DNA from: Saccharicrinis fermentans DSM 9555 = JCM 21142
GTDB lineage: Bacteria > Bacteroidota > Bacteroidia > Bacteroidales > Marinilabiliaceae
NCBI RefSeq assembly: GCF_000517085.1
Contig: NZ_KI912107.1
Span: forward strand, 1,736,398-1,800,397
DNA length: 64,000 bases
Reading direction: 5' to 3'
Under the pieces are notes generated by a model. That model saw only the letters and a program-made list of their open reading frames with translations, did not search any database and had not been told where the DNA came from. Position numbers and translations under genes: made by a program. This document shows positions 56,118 through 64,000 of the stretch, piece after piece (within the stretch, counting starts at the first letter, position 1; each line of letters opens with the position of its first letter).

Positions 56118-56204
56118 ATGTTTATATTTTTCTTTCAAAGGTCATATGGAACTCGCCTAAATGAATCATCCTCCTGTGTGTGAAATAATTACCAAGGCTC
56201 GTTT
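56115..56204 (-). repeat. single copy of the 90-bp leader repeat before GH10
   Basis: Best match to the gene-proximal unit at 8.9 kb: shared GAAACGAGCC, CACACAGG, GGCGAGTTCCATATGACC and a final ATAAACATATG whose last ATG is the gene start. It contains a 7-codon frame (MTFERKI) that stops 4 bases before the start codon. Confidence 0.8.
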
Positions 56205-56275
56205 CAGTGCACCTATATTATTGATTACTTACTCATTAAAATCCGAACTATTCTAACTTAGCCCTTCAAGCTGCA

Positions 56276-57724
56276 CTATTGTCTACGCGCCTTCAGCGCT
56301 TGTTCTATTTGCACTTCCATTTTTTTGTTAATCTCGTAAAAAAGCAAACAGGCAGCTCCTGCCAGAAAGGTAAGACTTGGATAAACACTTACCGAAAGTT
56401 TAATTCCATTCACCGTTTCAGGTGATTGAATAGTCAATTGTTCATTATAACCATAGGTTGCAAGCACACCAGCCACTAGAGCGCCCCCAATACTTAAACC
56501 GGCTTTTAAACCAAAAATCATAGCAGAGAAAATAATAGCAGTAGCACGTCGATTATTTTTCCATTCAGAATAATCAGCCACATCAGCTATCATTGCCCAC
56601 AGCAGCGGAATAGTGATCCCGTAAAAGAATCCATGTAATATCTGCGCTATGAAAACAACACCAATCATATTAACCGGAAAAAACCAGAAAGCAAGAACAC
56701 AAAGTGTAGATATGATTAATGCCACCACAAAAACATCTCGTTTTCCAAATTTATCGGCCAAGGGTTTAGAAAAACCAATACCAACAATCATAAAGATAAT
56801 ACCTCCTGCATTAAACAAGCTAAATGCAGATGTCACCGGATCTTCAGGCCAGTCAAAACCAGTGAATGATATTTTTAAATATTCAATTAAATCGACAAAA
56901 CCCAGTCGGTTTAAAAACAGAGATAAGGCGTTCTCATCCAAATAATTATCAAAATAATAAATATACATACCTCCTTTTAAGGCCAGTGTTACAAATATCA
57001 AAATGGTAAGCAAAAGCATGGCTATCCAGGGTTTATTTTTAAACAGATCACCCAGGTCCTCTTTTAAGGTTGATTTTTGATCTTGTGTTGGTACAATTCT
57101 TTCTTTGGTTGTAAAAAAAGTAATGAGCAGAAAGATGACGCCTACTACAGCAAACACGCCCATTACATTTTCGAAGCCAGCAGCTTTATCTCCATCTCCG
57201 AATATAAGCACCAAAGGCAATAATAAGCCTTGTACTGTAAATTGAGCTATCATAACCGCCACAAAGCGAAAAGAAGAAATACTATTTCGTTCACCCATGT
57301 CACCAGTAATAACACCGCTTAATGCTGAATAAGGTAAATTATTCGCTGAATAAACCAGCACCAATAAAACATAAGTAATCATGGCGTAGGCTATTTTTCC
57401 TCCTGGACTAAATTGAGGAGTACTAAAAGCCAACAATGCCATTACACCAAAAGGAATGGATGTCCACAAAATCCATGGTCTAAATTTACCCCATCTTGTT
57501 TGTGTACGATCGGCAATAGCGCCCATAATAGGGTTAAAAAACGCACCTATCATACCCCCTGAAAAGATAATAGCAGAGGCGCTTGCTGGTGGAATTTTAT
57601 ATACATCCGTATAAAAGAATGCTAAAAAAGTCATTAAGGTTTGAAAAATCAAATTTGCAGCCAAGTCTCCCAAGCTGTAACCTATTTTTTCGATGACTGA
57701 TATTTTTTGAATATTATTGTTCAT
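56276..57724 (-). CDS. GPH-type MFS sugar symporter
   Basis: 482 residues, 12 predicted membrane helices. The start KISVIEKIGYSLGDLAANLI and the loop GAIADRTQTRWGKFRPWILW are diagnostic for the glycoside-pentoside-hexuronide:cation symporter family (MelB/XynP type). In this locus the natural substrate is xylobiose or other xylo-oligosaccharides crossing the inner membrane. It lies between the two xylanase genes on the same strand. Confidence 0.92.
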   Translation of the reverse strand: MNNNIQKISVIEKIGYSLGDLAANLIFQTLMTFLAFFYTDVYKIPPASASAIIFSGGMIGAFFNPIMGAIADRTQTRWGKFRPWILWTSIPFGVMALLAFSTPQFSPGGKIAYAMITYVLLVLVYSANNLPYSALSGVITGDMGERNSISSFRFVAVMIAQFTVQGLLLPLVLIFGDGDKAAGFENVMGVFAVVGVIFLLITFFTTKERIVPTQDQKSTLKEDLGDLFKNKPWIAMLLLTILIFVTLALKGGMYIYYFDNYLDENALSLFLNRLGFVDLIEYLKISFTGFDWPEDPVTSAFSLFNAGGIIFMIVGIGFSKPLADKFGKRDVFVVALIISTLCVLAFWFFPVNMIGVVFIAQILHGFFYGITIPLLWAMIADVADYSEWKNNRRATAIIFSAMIFGLKAGLSIGGALVAGVLATYGYNEQLTIQSPETVNGIKLSVSVYPSLTFLAGAACLLFYEINKKMEVQIEQALKARRQ

Positions 57725-57869
57725 AACTCAATATATTTATGCGTAGTAACTTAAATTATTGGATGGATATTATTGGTCATGATAAGACGCCACATAGCTG
57801 AGCAAGCAATTACTTTAGCTTCCTGTCTCATCAAAAAAATGTTAACTATTACTACACCTTATGCATTTC

Positions 57870-59210
57870 CTATTTTTGTAAAAGTCCTTCAAGTACGCCA
57901 TAGTAAGCGTCTTTTTTATTGAAATGCATATCAAAAAGCAGGGGCCAATCCTGGTGACCATAAAAATCCAGCAACCAACTTTCATCATCTTTCAATCCCC
58001 AAATGGTAAGGGCATATTTATTACTGGCAGGTAAACTATTATAAATAGCGGCTACCTCTTTATACTTTTCTTTTTGCGCCAATGCTCTTACCGAAGTTAA
58101 CTCACTCATATTATTATCAGGGTTTGCCCTAATATCCAACTCAGCAAAGTGCACTTTCAAGCCTCTTTCAACAATACGGTTGCTAGCTGCCATTATATTT
58201 TCTTTAGCAGGGCCATTATATGATATGTGCATTTGAAAACCAACACCATTCACCGACACCCCATCACTTATCAACTCATCTATCATTGAAAATACAGCAT
58301 TTTGTTTTGTTTGGTCATTACACATATTGTAATCATTATAAAAAAGCAATACATCCTGATCTGCCTCACGTGCCCACTGGAAACATTTACTGATATAATC
58401 TTCGCCTAGGCGTTGATAAAAAACAGAATTACGGTACGATCCTGACCCATCATTGAAGGCCTCGTTCACCACATCCCAGGATGTAACTTTTCCTTTATAT
58501 CTACCTACCACTGTTTTGATATAATCCTTCACCATTGCCTCAAATTCGGTATCTGATCCTGAAAAATTTCTCACCCATTCAGGTGTGGCATTATGCCATA
58601 TGAGCGCATGTCCATGAAGATTAAAACCATTGTCAACGGCATAATTAACTATTGCATCCGAAGCTGTCCAGTCATATACACCTTGATTAGGATACATTAT
58701 ATCCATCTTCATTTGATATTCGGCAGTGATACTGCTAAACTCTCGTTGCATAACAACATCATATTGGCCTGTTAATCTATTGGCCTGTACAATCGTTCCA
58801 ATAAAAAAATCAGATGCAGCATCCTTTAAAACCAAATCGGAGGGAACAGCTGTTGTTAGTTTAATTACATTAGAATTGGGAGACTCTACATTATTATTAT
58901 ATGCTCTCACTCTATAATAATATTGTGTAGCGCCATCTAGACCGGAAACCACCTCGGAGAGCTTGCTCAATTGTTTTGCCTCATACCCGGCAATAAAGGT
59001 TGAAAAATCAACATTGGTTGAAACATCCAAGATATATCCTTGAGCATCCGCAACCCCTATCCACTGGGCAGTAAAACTATTTTGCGATATATCTTCAGCA
59101 TTTAAAGCCAATGGGGCAGATAATTGAGGTTGAGTACCTCCATCCTCGCCACAGCTTAGCATTATCATTATTCCTACAAAAAGGATACTTATTATTTTTA
59201 ATCGAAACAT
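57870..59210 (-). CDS. GH10 endo-xylanase with N-terminal fibronectin-III-like domain, lipoprotein
   Basis: 446 residues. Lipoprotein signal (IMIMLSCGED). An Fn3-like domain (about 33-120: LNAEDISQNSFTAQWIGV, YYRVRAYNNNVESPNSNVI) precedes the GH10 barrel. Catalytic Glu pair: SWDVVNEAF (acid/base) and VHFAELDIRAN (nucleophile). HALIWHNATPEWV and IWGLKDDESWLLDF are kept. Compared with the other GH10 of the locus it has the extra module and likely acts at the surface on polymeric xylan. It follows the glycan-binding protein gene. Confidence 0.93.
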   Translation of the reverse strand: MFRLKIISILFVGIMIMLSCGEDGGTQPQLSAPLALNAEDISQNSFTAQWIGVADAQGYILDVSTNVDFSTFIAGYEAKQLSKLSEVVSGLDGATQYYYRVRAYNNNVESPNSNVIKLTTAVPSDLVLKDAASDFFIGTIVQANRLTGQYDVVMQREFSSITAEYQMKMDIMYPNQGVYDWTASDAIVNYAVDNGFNLHGHALIWHNATPEWVRNFSGSDTEFEAMVKDYIKTVVGRYKGKVTSWDVVNEAFNDGSGSYRNSVFYQRLGEDYISKCFQWAREADQDVLLFYNDYNMCNDQTKQNAVFSMIDELISDGVSVNGVGFQMHISYNGPAKENIMAASNRIVERGLKVHFAELDIRANPDNNMSELTSVRALAQKEKYKEVAAIYNSLPASNKYALTIWGLKDDESWLLDFYGHQDWPLLFDMHFNKKDAYYGVLEGLLQK

Positions 59211-59265
59211 AATCGAAATATTTTCTATTTACTAGTCTATGCTCAGTACTTACGAGCAAGGCTAA

Positions 59266-59305
59266 GTTTAAAAATAGAGGATGTTCACTATTCATGAACA
59301 TCCTC
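59266..59305 (-). terminator. intrinsic terminator inside the xylan locus
   Basis: 11-bp perfect stem GAGGATGTTCA (59277-59287) / TGAACATCCTC (59295-59305) with a 7-base loop and a U-rich stretch (TATTTTTAAA) on the minus strand. It is in the 303-base gap after the SusC-SusD-binding protein genes and before GH10, so it could reduce xylanase and transporter expression relative to SusCD. The gap holds nothing else I can support. Confidence 0.75.
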
Positions 59306-59513
59306 CAGATTTTCATGGATCAAGGATATCAATAGGTTCCGTCAACATATTGATAATATTACTATAGTCGGCTCCATGCATTAGAAGATCCATTACACAA
59401 TAAAATGTCTCAAAACAGGATGTTTTCGTCTCTTGGTTCAAGCGATCATAACGATGTTAAGTCGTTTTTCACATTTATACGCACAGCATAAACCTCTAAT
59501 GCACAGGTATATT

Positions 59514-60665
59514 TCAATAATAACCGTGGAATCGCAGATTATCAACTCTTACTGTGGTTGGGACGATACCACTCCAACTATTGATAGCCACTTTAACTTT
59601 GCTTATACCTTGCAAGTCCATATCATGTGTTTGGTTACTTGGGTCATAGCTTCTACCGAAATCATACGTACTCATTTCAACGGTTATCCACTTACCCACT
59701 TCATCTTCAGAGAAGGTATAATCATGTGCCCATGTAGTGCCACCATCATCAATTTGAATTTGCATAGATGAGCCAGCGCCACTTACACAAAATACTTCAA
59801 AAACAAAAAGTACATCTTCCTGATTGGTTTCCTGTATTGCGGGATTTGCTCCGGATGAAGTTTCTGCATTACCCCATCCATTTGAAGTCGATCCGCTCCA
59901 CGTAATTTCGGCATAGTTACCATCAATGCCACCTTCGGTACTAATGACCACCGGATCGGTTAAATCACCATTATTCCACCACTCATTATTAGCGAATAAA
60001 CCGCCCCCATCTAAATCATTATACAAATACACATTGTAACCTAAATCAACATCCAGATATTCACTAACCATTCCTACAGAAGTAGTTACAACCACATCAT
60101 CAGGCTCTGCTCCTTCCGGAATTTCAATATATATTTCGGTAGATGAAAATTGCGTATATTCTACAGCTTGTCCTGCAAAGCTAACACTCTCGAGATTTTG
60201 AAACCATTTTCCCTGAATAGTAGTACTTTCACCAGCTTTGGGGCGAGCAGGACTAAAGGAGCTTATTTCCGGTTCCGGTTGAAGCACTTCAAAGGCCTTT
60301 GTCACTTCAGTTCCATTTTTATTCACAAACAAAATTTGCTGCATCCCAAGTTCACTTCCTAAGTCTTCATCAAAAGGAATATTAAACATCACGGCCATAG
60401 GGGAATTTAACACTGGATTAAACACAACATTTACTGTATCTTTTGTGGTAACAAAACCAATCGCTTTCATATTGTTTAGCTCCACCCCTTCAGCAACAAT
60501 TAAATCACCAGGAAAGCCTTGAGCATTTGTTGAAATATCTTTATTGGTTGACCTTAATAATGATATCTCCGGATTATATGTTTCGTCATCTTCGCACGAA
60601 GTAGCCACAGCCATTATTCCAACAAATAAAGCTGTGAGGATACTAAATCTTAATATTTTCTTCAT
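59514..60665 (-). CDS. surface glycan-binding lipoprotein with IPT/TIG domain
   Basis: 383 residues. Lipoprotein signal (LFVGIMAVATSCED). Ig-like and IPT/TIG modules (EISSFSPARPKAGESTTIQG then KWFQNLESVSFAG, about 130-205) precede a C-terminal jelly-roll-like binding domain with Trp-rich segments (EITWSGSTSNGWGN, TWAHDYTFSED, NSWSGIVPTTVRVDNLRF). This is the usual build of the SusE-position protein of xylan loci that holds polysaccharide at the cell surface. 17 bases after SusD. Confidence 0.85.
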   Translation of the reverse strand: MKKILRFSILTALFVGIMAVATSCEDDETYNPEISLLRSTNKDISTNAQGFPGDLIVAEGVELNNMKAIGFVTTKDTVNVVFNPVLNSPMAVMFNIPFDEDLGSELGMQQILFVNKNGTEVTKAFEVLQPEPEISSFSPARPKAGESTTIQGKWFQNLESVSFAGQAVEYTQFSSTEIYIEIPEGAEPDDVVVTTSVGMVSEYLDVDLGYNVYLYNDLDGGGLFANNEWWNNGDLTDPVVISTEGGIDGNYAEITWSGSTSNGWGNAETSSGANPAIQETNQEDVLFVFEVFCVSGAGSSMQIQIDDGGTTWAHDYTFSEDEVGKWITVEMSTYDFGRSYDPSNQTHDMDLQGISKVKVAINSWSGIVPTTVRVDNLRFHGYY

Positions 60666-60682
60666 TTTAATAACTTTAATTG

Positions 60683-62242
60683 TTAATTGAATTCATAAGC
60701 AACAGGCGCTTCCAGAAGCAAAGGATTGATATCAGTTTCCACCTGCGGAAGGGGCAATAGGAAATCACTTTCCTGCGGTACAATAAATCTTCCTCCTCCT
60801 TGTGTCCCCAGCGAAGGGTCCTCACGGTCGGCCAAATATGCCCTATCCGTATTCGACAGAATATCGATGGCCTTATTACGATTTATACGAGCCAGGTCAA
60901 ACCATCTGTCTCCACTTTCAATCACCAATTCCATTCTTCTCTCATGAAGAATATCGTCCAATGTTATTTCGGTTAATGCTTCTAAGCCGGCACGTTCACG
61001 CACCGCATTTATATCCGCCAAAGCAGTTGCATCAGTGGTAGATGATGCAGTTCCTAAGATAGCCTCTGCACGAATTAAAAGAATTTCGGCATAACGCAAA
61101 ATATGCGTATTAACGTCAGTATTCATAAAATTAACCGATGGCCACTCTTCGGCAGACCCAACCACATACTTTCTAAAACCAGCATAGTTTGCCGTCAATG
61201 AATTTTCGACCAGATACCCTCCTTCTTTAGTTACTAATTCTGGATAAAAGTTTCCTTTCTCCATAATTGTAGGATGCCGTCTCAAATCACCTTCTTCATA
61301 AGCTGCAATAAAGTCGTTACACGGAATAAAGGTTGCCCATCCATCTCCTGTACCTGTTAATTTACCTGCGGCTGCTAAATAAGCCTGATGCGTATTGGTA
61401 TAATACCAGTGTTCACCTTGCGGAGGAGACACCCACTGCAGCTCAAAAATAGATTCCTTATTATTATCACTACTCACCCCATTTTTAGGTTGAAAGTTAT
61501 CGTAATAATTGGGCATCAACGAATACTTTCCACTCTCGATCACTTTATCAGCATAAAGTTTTGCATTGGCATAATCACCTAAGGTTAAATACATTTCGGC
61601 CAACATACCATTGGCTGCACCCTTGGTGGCTCTTCCTGCATTGGTTTCTGACCATGCCATTGGCAATAACTCGGCAGCTTCTTTTAAATCACGTTCAATT
61701 AAAGTATAAATATCTTCAACCCGATTTTTATAAACAACAGCGTCGGTGCCATATTGGTCAATATCCTCTAAGATAGGTACCGGGCCAAAGGTTCTTACCA
61801 AGAAATAATAAGCCACAGAACGCATAAACAAACCCTCACCTCGCGACCACTCTTTAACCTCTTCTGAAATATTCTGACCAGCTCTATTTTCAACAATATC
61901 TAATAAATTATTTGCATATGCGACCACTGAAAATAATGATTGATATCCCTCAGTTGAGAATTGATTGGCAGCAAAAACCGCAAACTTATTAAACTGTGCT
62001 ATATCTACATAATCACCAGAAGCATTTCCGGCATAAACATCCAGACAAAGAATAAATTTTTCATTAAAAGCAAACCAAGGTCGGTTATAAAGCGCTGCAC
62101 CTCCTGTGAGCAATTGATCATCTGAATTATAATAATTATCCACGGTTATTTTATCTTCAGGAGCAATGTCCAGAAAATCTTCTGAACAGGCCGACATAAA
62201 GACCAATAACATCCATAATCCTAATATCTTATATTTATTCAT
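60683..62242 (-). CDS. susD: SusD/RagB-family nutrient-binding lipoprotein
   Basis: 519 residues. Lipobox MSACSEDFLDIAPEDKITVD, the classic SusD start. TPR-like helices and the end motif NDFIAAYEEGDLRRHPTIME, then YAEILLIRAEAIL and RRMELVIESGDRWFDLARIN. It forms the lid on the SusC channel and binds the polysaccharide. Specificity for xylan is inferred from the two GH10 genes downstream. Confidence 0.96.
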   Translation of the reverse strand: MNKYKILGLWMLLVFMSACSEDFLDIAPEDKITVDNYYNSDDQLLTGGAALYNRPWFAFNEKFILCLDVYAGNASGDYVDIAQFNKFAVFAANQFSTEGYQSLFSVVAYANNLLDIVENRAGQNISEEVKEWSRGEGLFMRSVAYYFLVRTFGPVPILEDIDQYGTDAVVYKNRVEDIYTLIERDLKEAAELLPMAWSETNAGRATKGAANGMLAEMYLTLGDYANAKLYADKVIESGKYSLMPNYYDNFQPKNGVSSDNNKESIFELQWVSPPQGEHWYYTNTHQAYLAAAGKLTGTGDGWATFIPCNDFIAAYEEGDLRRHPTIMEKGNFYPELVTKEGGYLVENSLTANYAGFRKYVVGSAEEWPSVNFMNTDVNTHILRYAEILLIRAEAILGTASSTTDATALADINAVRERAGLEALTEITLDDILHERRMELVIESGDRWFDLARINRNKAIDILSNTDRAYLADREDPSLGTQGGGRFIVPQESDFLLPLPQVETDINPLLLEAPVAYEFN

Positions 62243-62269
62243 ATCTCTTTTTCTTTTTTAATGTGACGA

Positions 62270-64000
62270 CTAAAAATCAAGTTTTAAACCAAATAAATAC
62301 GTACGCGGCACAGGGTATCTACCATTATCAATACCTGCCAGCAATGCATTATTACTATGTCCACCAATATCAGGGTCGTATCCACTATAATGCGTAAAAG
62401 TATGTAGGTTCTGAACAGTAGCGTAAGCCCTTAGGTTTGAAATAATACCTGTTTTATCGAGCCATCTCTTGGGTAAAGTGTAACCCAAAGTAATATTCTG
62501 GATTCGCAAGAAAGAACCATCTTCCACATAACGGTCCGATACACGCGCATTTGAATTAGGATCTCCGGAAACGTAACGAGGCATATCTGTATCTGTATTC
62601 CCCAACCTATATCTATCCGCCACTTTTACAGACTGGTTTCCATATGGTTCAGTCATTCCTTCTGTTACTTTTCTTGTCCAGTTGATAATATCATTACCAT
62701 AAGATCCGTACATAGAAAGGGCAAAATCCCAATTTCTATATGATAAATTATTAGAAACACTAAAAGTAAAATCCGGGTGAGGGCTACCAATGATCGTTCT
62801 GTCTTTATCATCAATTACGCCATCCTCATGCACATCCTTAAACTTATAATCTCCCAGCCAAACACCATTATCTTCATCAATTATTCCTTGGCTAGGTGCA
62901 TTATTCAACTGATCCATCGAAGTAAATAACCCATCCGTAACGTAACCATAAAATTGGCCTATGGGATTACCCACCGATGTTTGAGTAACCGTTTGGTTAA
63001 ACTGAATAACCTGCGTAATTGTAGAATTTTCATCTGCTAACTCAGTGAGTTCATTGCGATACATGGAGAATACGATACTCGAGTTCCATTTTAACGGACT
63101 GGTTGAGTTGGTATTCACCGTATTGATTGATAGATCGAATCCTTTATTGGTCATCTCTCCTAAATTCACATAGGGCGCAGAAAACGCTTCCCGACCATAG
63201 TAATATGCCATAGGCAACTGATACAAAAAGTCTTTCGACTTTTTAATATACAAATCAGCATCCATGTTAATTCTATTATTAAAGAACCCTAGTTCCACAC
63301 CCAAATTGGTAGATGTAGTAGTTTCCCACTTAACATCCGGATTTGCAATATTTCCTGGTATAAAAGCCGAACCATAAGCCGAATTAATAGTAGCCAAGGA
63401 TTGTCCATAGGCATAAGCGCCAATATTTTGGTTACCCACCTCACCATAACCGGCACGTATCTTCACCCAATCCAAAGTTCCTTTTAGAGGTTCCATAAAG
63501 GGTTCTTCACTAACAACCCAACCTGCCGAGAACGAAGGAAAATACCCCCATCTATTGTTAGGTCCAAAGTTGGATGAAGCATCAGCACGTATAGTTCCTG
63601 TTAACAAATACTTATTATTAAAACTATAATTAGCTCTGGCAAAAGCCGATTGCATTGCCCATTGGTTTTGCATACTATTTGCACCTGCTGTTTCTGAGTC
63701 ACCAATAGCCAATGCTGTTAAATCATTGGTTAAGAAACCTCCCCTGGTGGCTTGAATTTGCTCCCAGTCTGAATGTTGCGCTTCATGGCCTACCATAGCA
63801 GTAATATTATGATTATCTATTTTTTTACTGTAGGTCAAAAAGTTTTTCATGATCCAATAAAAACTATTGGTATTATATTTAAAGGAAGTACCTGTTTCGT
63901 TCTTTAAATCGCCAATTTCGTATGAAGGGTTAAAGGAAGACATTTGGTTAAAGTTAAAGTCGTAACCCAATTCACTTCTTAGCTTAAAGTCTTTTAACAA
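62270..64000 (-). CDS. susC: SusC/RagA-family TonB-dependent transporter, C-terminal part
   Basis: The 576 residues visible are the C-terminal beta-barrel of a SusC protein; the start, plug and carboxypeptidase-D-like domain lie beyond the right edge. Typical segments: FARANYSFNNKYLLTGTIRA, GPNNRWGYFPSFSAGWVVSE, IRAGYGEVGNQNIGAYAY, and the end FLRIQNITLGYTLPKRWLDK to YLFGLKLDF, with a terminal Phe. It imports oligosaccharides through the outer membrane with TonB energy. 27 bases before SusD. Confidence 0.95.
   Translation of the reverse strand: MLKDFKLRSELGYDFNFNQMSSFNPSYEIGDLKNETGTSFKYNTNSFYWIMKNFLTYSKKIDNHNITAMVGHEAQHSDWEQIQATRGGFLTNDLTALAIGDSETAGANSMQNQWAMQSAFARANYSFNNKYLLTGTIRADASSNFGPNNRWGYFPSFSAGWVVSEEPFMEPLKGTLDWVKIRAGYGEVGNQNIGAYAYGQSLATINSAYGSAFIPGNIANPDVKWETTTSTNLGVELGFFNNRINMDADLYIKKSKDFLYQLPMAYYYGREAFSAPYVNLGEMTNKGFDLSINTVNTNSTSPLKWNSSIVFSMYRNELTELADENSTITQVIQFNQTVTQTSVGNPIGQFYGYVTDGLFTSMDQLNNAPSQGIIDEDNGVWLGDYKFKDVHEDGVIDDKDRTIIGSPHPDFTFSVSNNLSYRNWDFALSMYGSYGNDIINWTRKVTEGMTEPYGNQSVKVADRYRLGNTDTDMPRYVSGDPNSNARVSDRYVEDGSFLRIQNITLGYTLPKRWLDKTGIISNLRAYATVQNLHTFTHYSGYDPDIGGHSNNALLAGIDNGRYPVPRTYLFGLKLDF

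Noticed and set aside
57722-57800. Further copy of the 90-bp leader repeat before the MFS gene
   Set aside because: Only a short GGTCATGATAAGACGCC resemblance; too weak to call.

Overview
The window looks like chromosomal DNA of a marine or sediment Bacteroidota, most likely in or near the Marinilabiliales. I infer this from the AT-rich composition, a SusC/SusD polysaccharide-utilisation locus, TAnnTTTG-type promoter elements, and typical families of the group (DUF493, PepSY-like, GIN-domain DUF2807, FISUMP, LysM receptor-like proteins). I cannot fix the genus. No rRNA, tRNA, CRISPR array or intact insertion sequence was seen. Both ends cut through genes: an Omp85/POTRA protein on the left and a SusC porin on the right.

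Left part (0-11 kb): after the Omp85 fragment come a GNAT-nitrilase fusion, a class I glutamine amidotransferase with no clear ATG, a CorA transporter, an ECF sigma factor with an orphan alpha/beta protein, and a NarL-type two-component pair on the other strand. Then follows an accessory patch: a tiny basic ORF, an ankyrin + FISUMP protein with a fragment of itself duplicated downstream, a tandem array of a 90-bp leader repeat, and a gene split over three frames. Middle part (11-34.7 kb): mostly housekeeping. Two large SNF2 helicases, a hybrid-less histidine kinase, acetyl-CoA synthetase overlapping a rhodanese, trhO, folD, ffh, a quinone reductase, an RsmI-like methyltransferase, DUF2293, DUF493, a TRIC-type channel and clpB.

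Right part (34.9-64 kb): a four-gene carotenoid operon (crtI-crtB-crtZ-lycopene cyclase) that should turn phytoene precursors into a hydroxylated C40 carotenoid such as zeaxanthin. It is followed by a 1.1-kb gene-poor scar holding a transposase remnant and a 51-bp tandem repeat. Next come a UroD-type methyltransferase, rlmB, an ABC-F protein, a five-LysM receptor-like protein, dnaA, an MCE/MlaD protein and a FadL/GDSL pair. The last 10 kb is a xylan locus, all on the minus strand: SusC, SusD, an IPT surface glycan-binding lipoprotein, GH10, MFS symporter, a second GH10, GH43, and a broken chimera of a sugar isomerase-like barrel with the second half of a ThuA domain. Surface capture (SusCD + binding protein), xylan cleavage (two GH10 lipoproteins), oligosaccharide import (MFS) and intracellular trimming (GH43 without a signal peptide) form a coherent pathway.

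The most unusual signal is a dispersed ~90-bp repeat that sits exactly in the 5' leader of unrelated genes, starts and ends in a cATG(A) start-codon context, and has amplified in tandem before one of them. The second theme is gene decay by single-base shifts at short homopolymers, which could be real or sequencing error.
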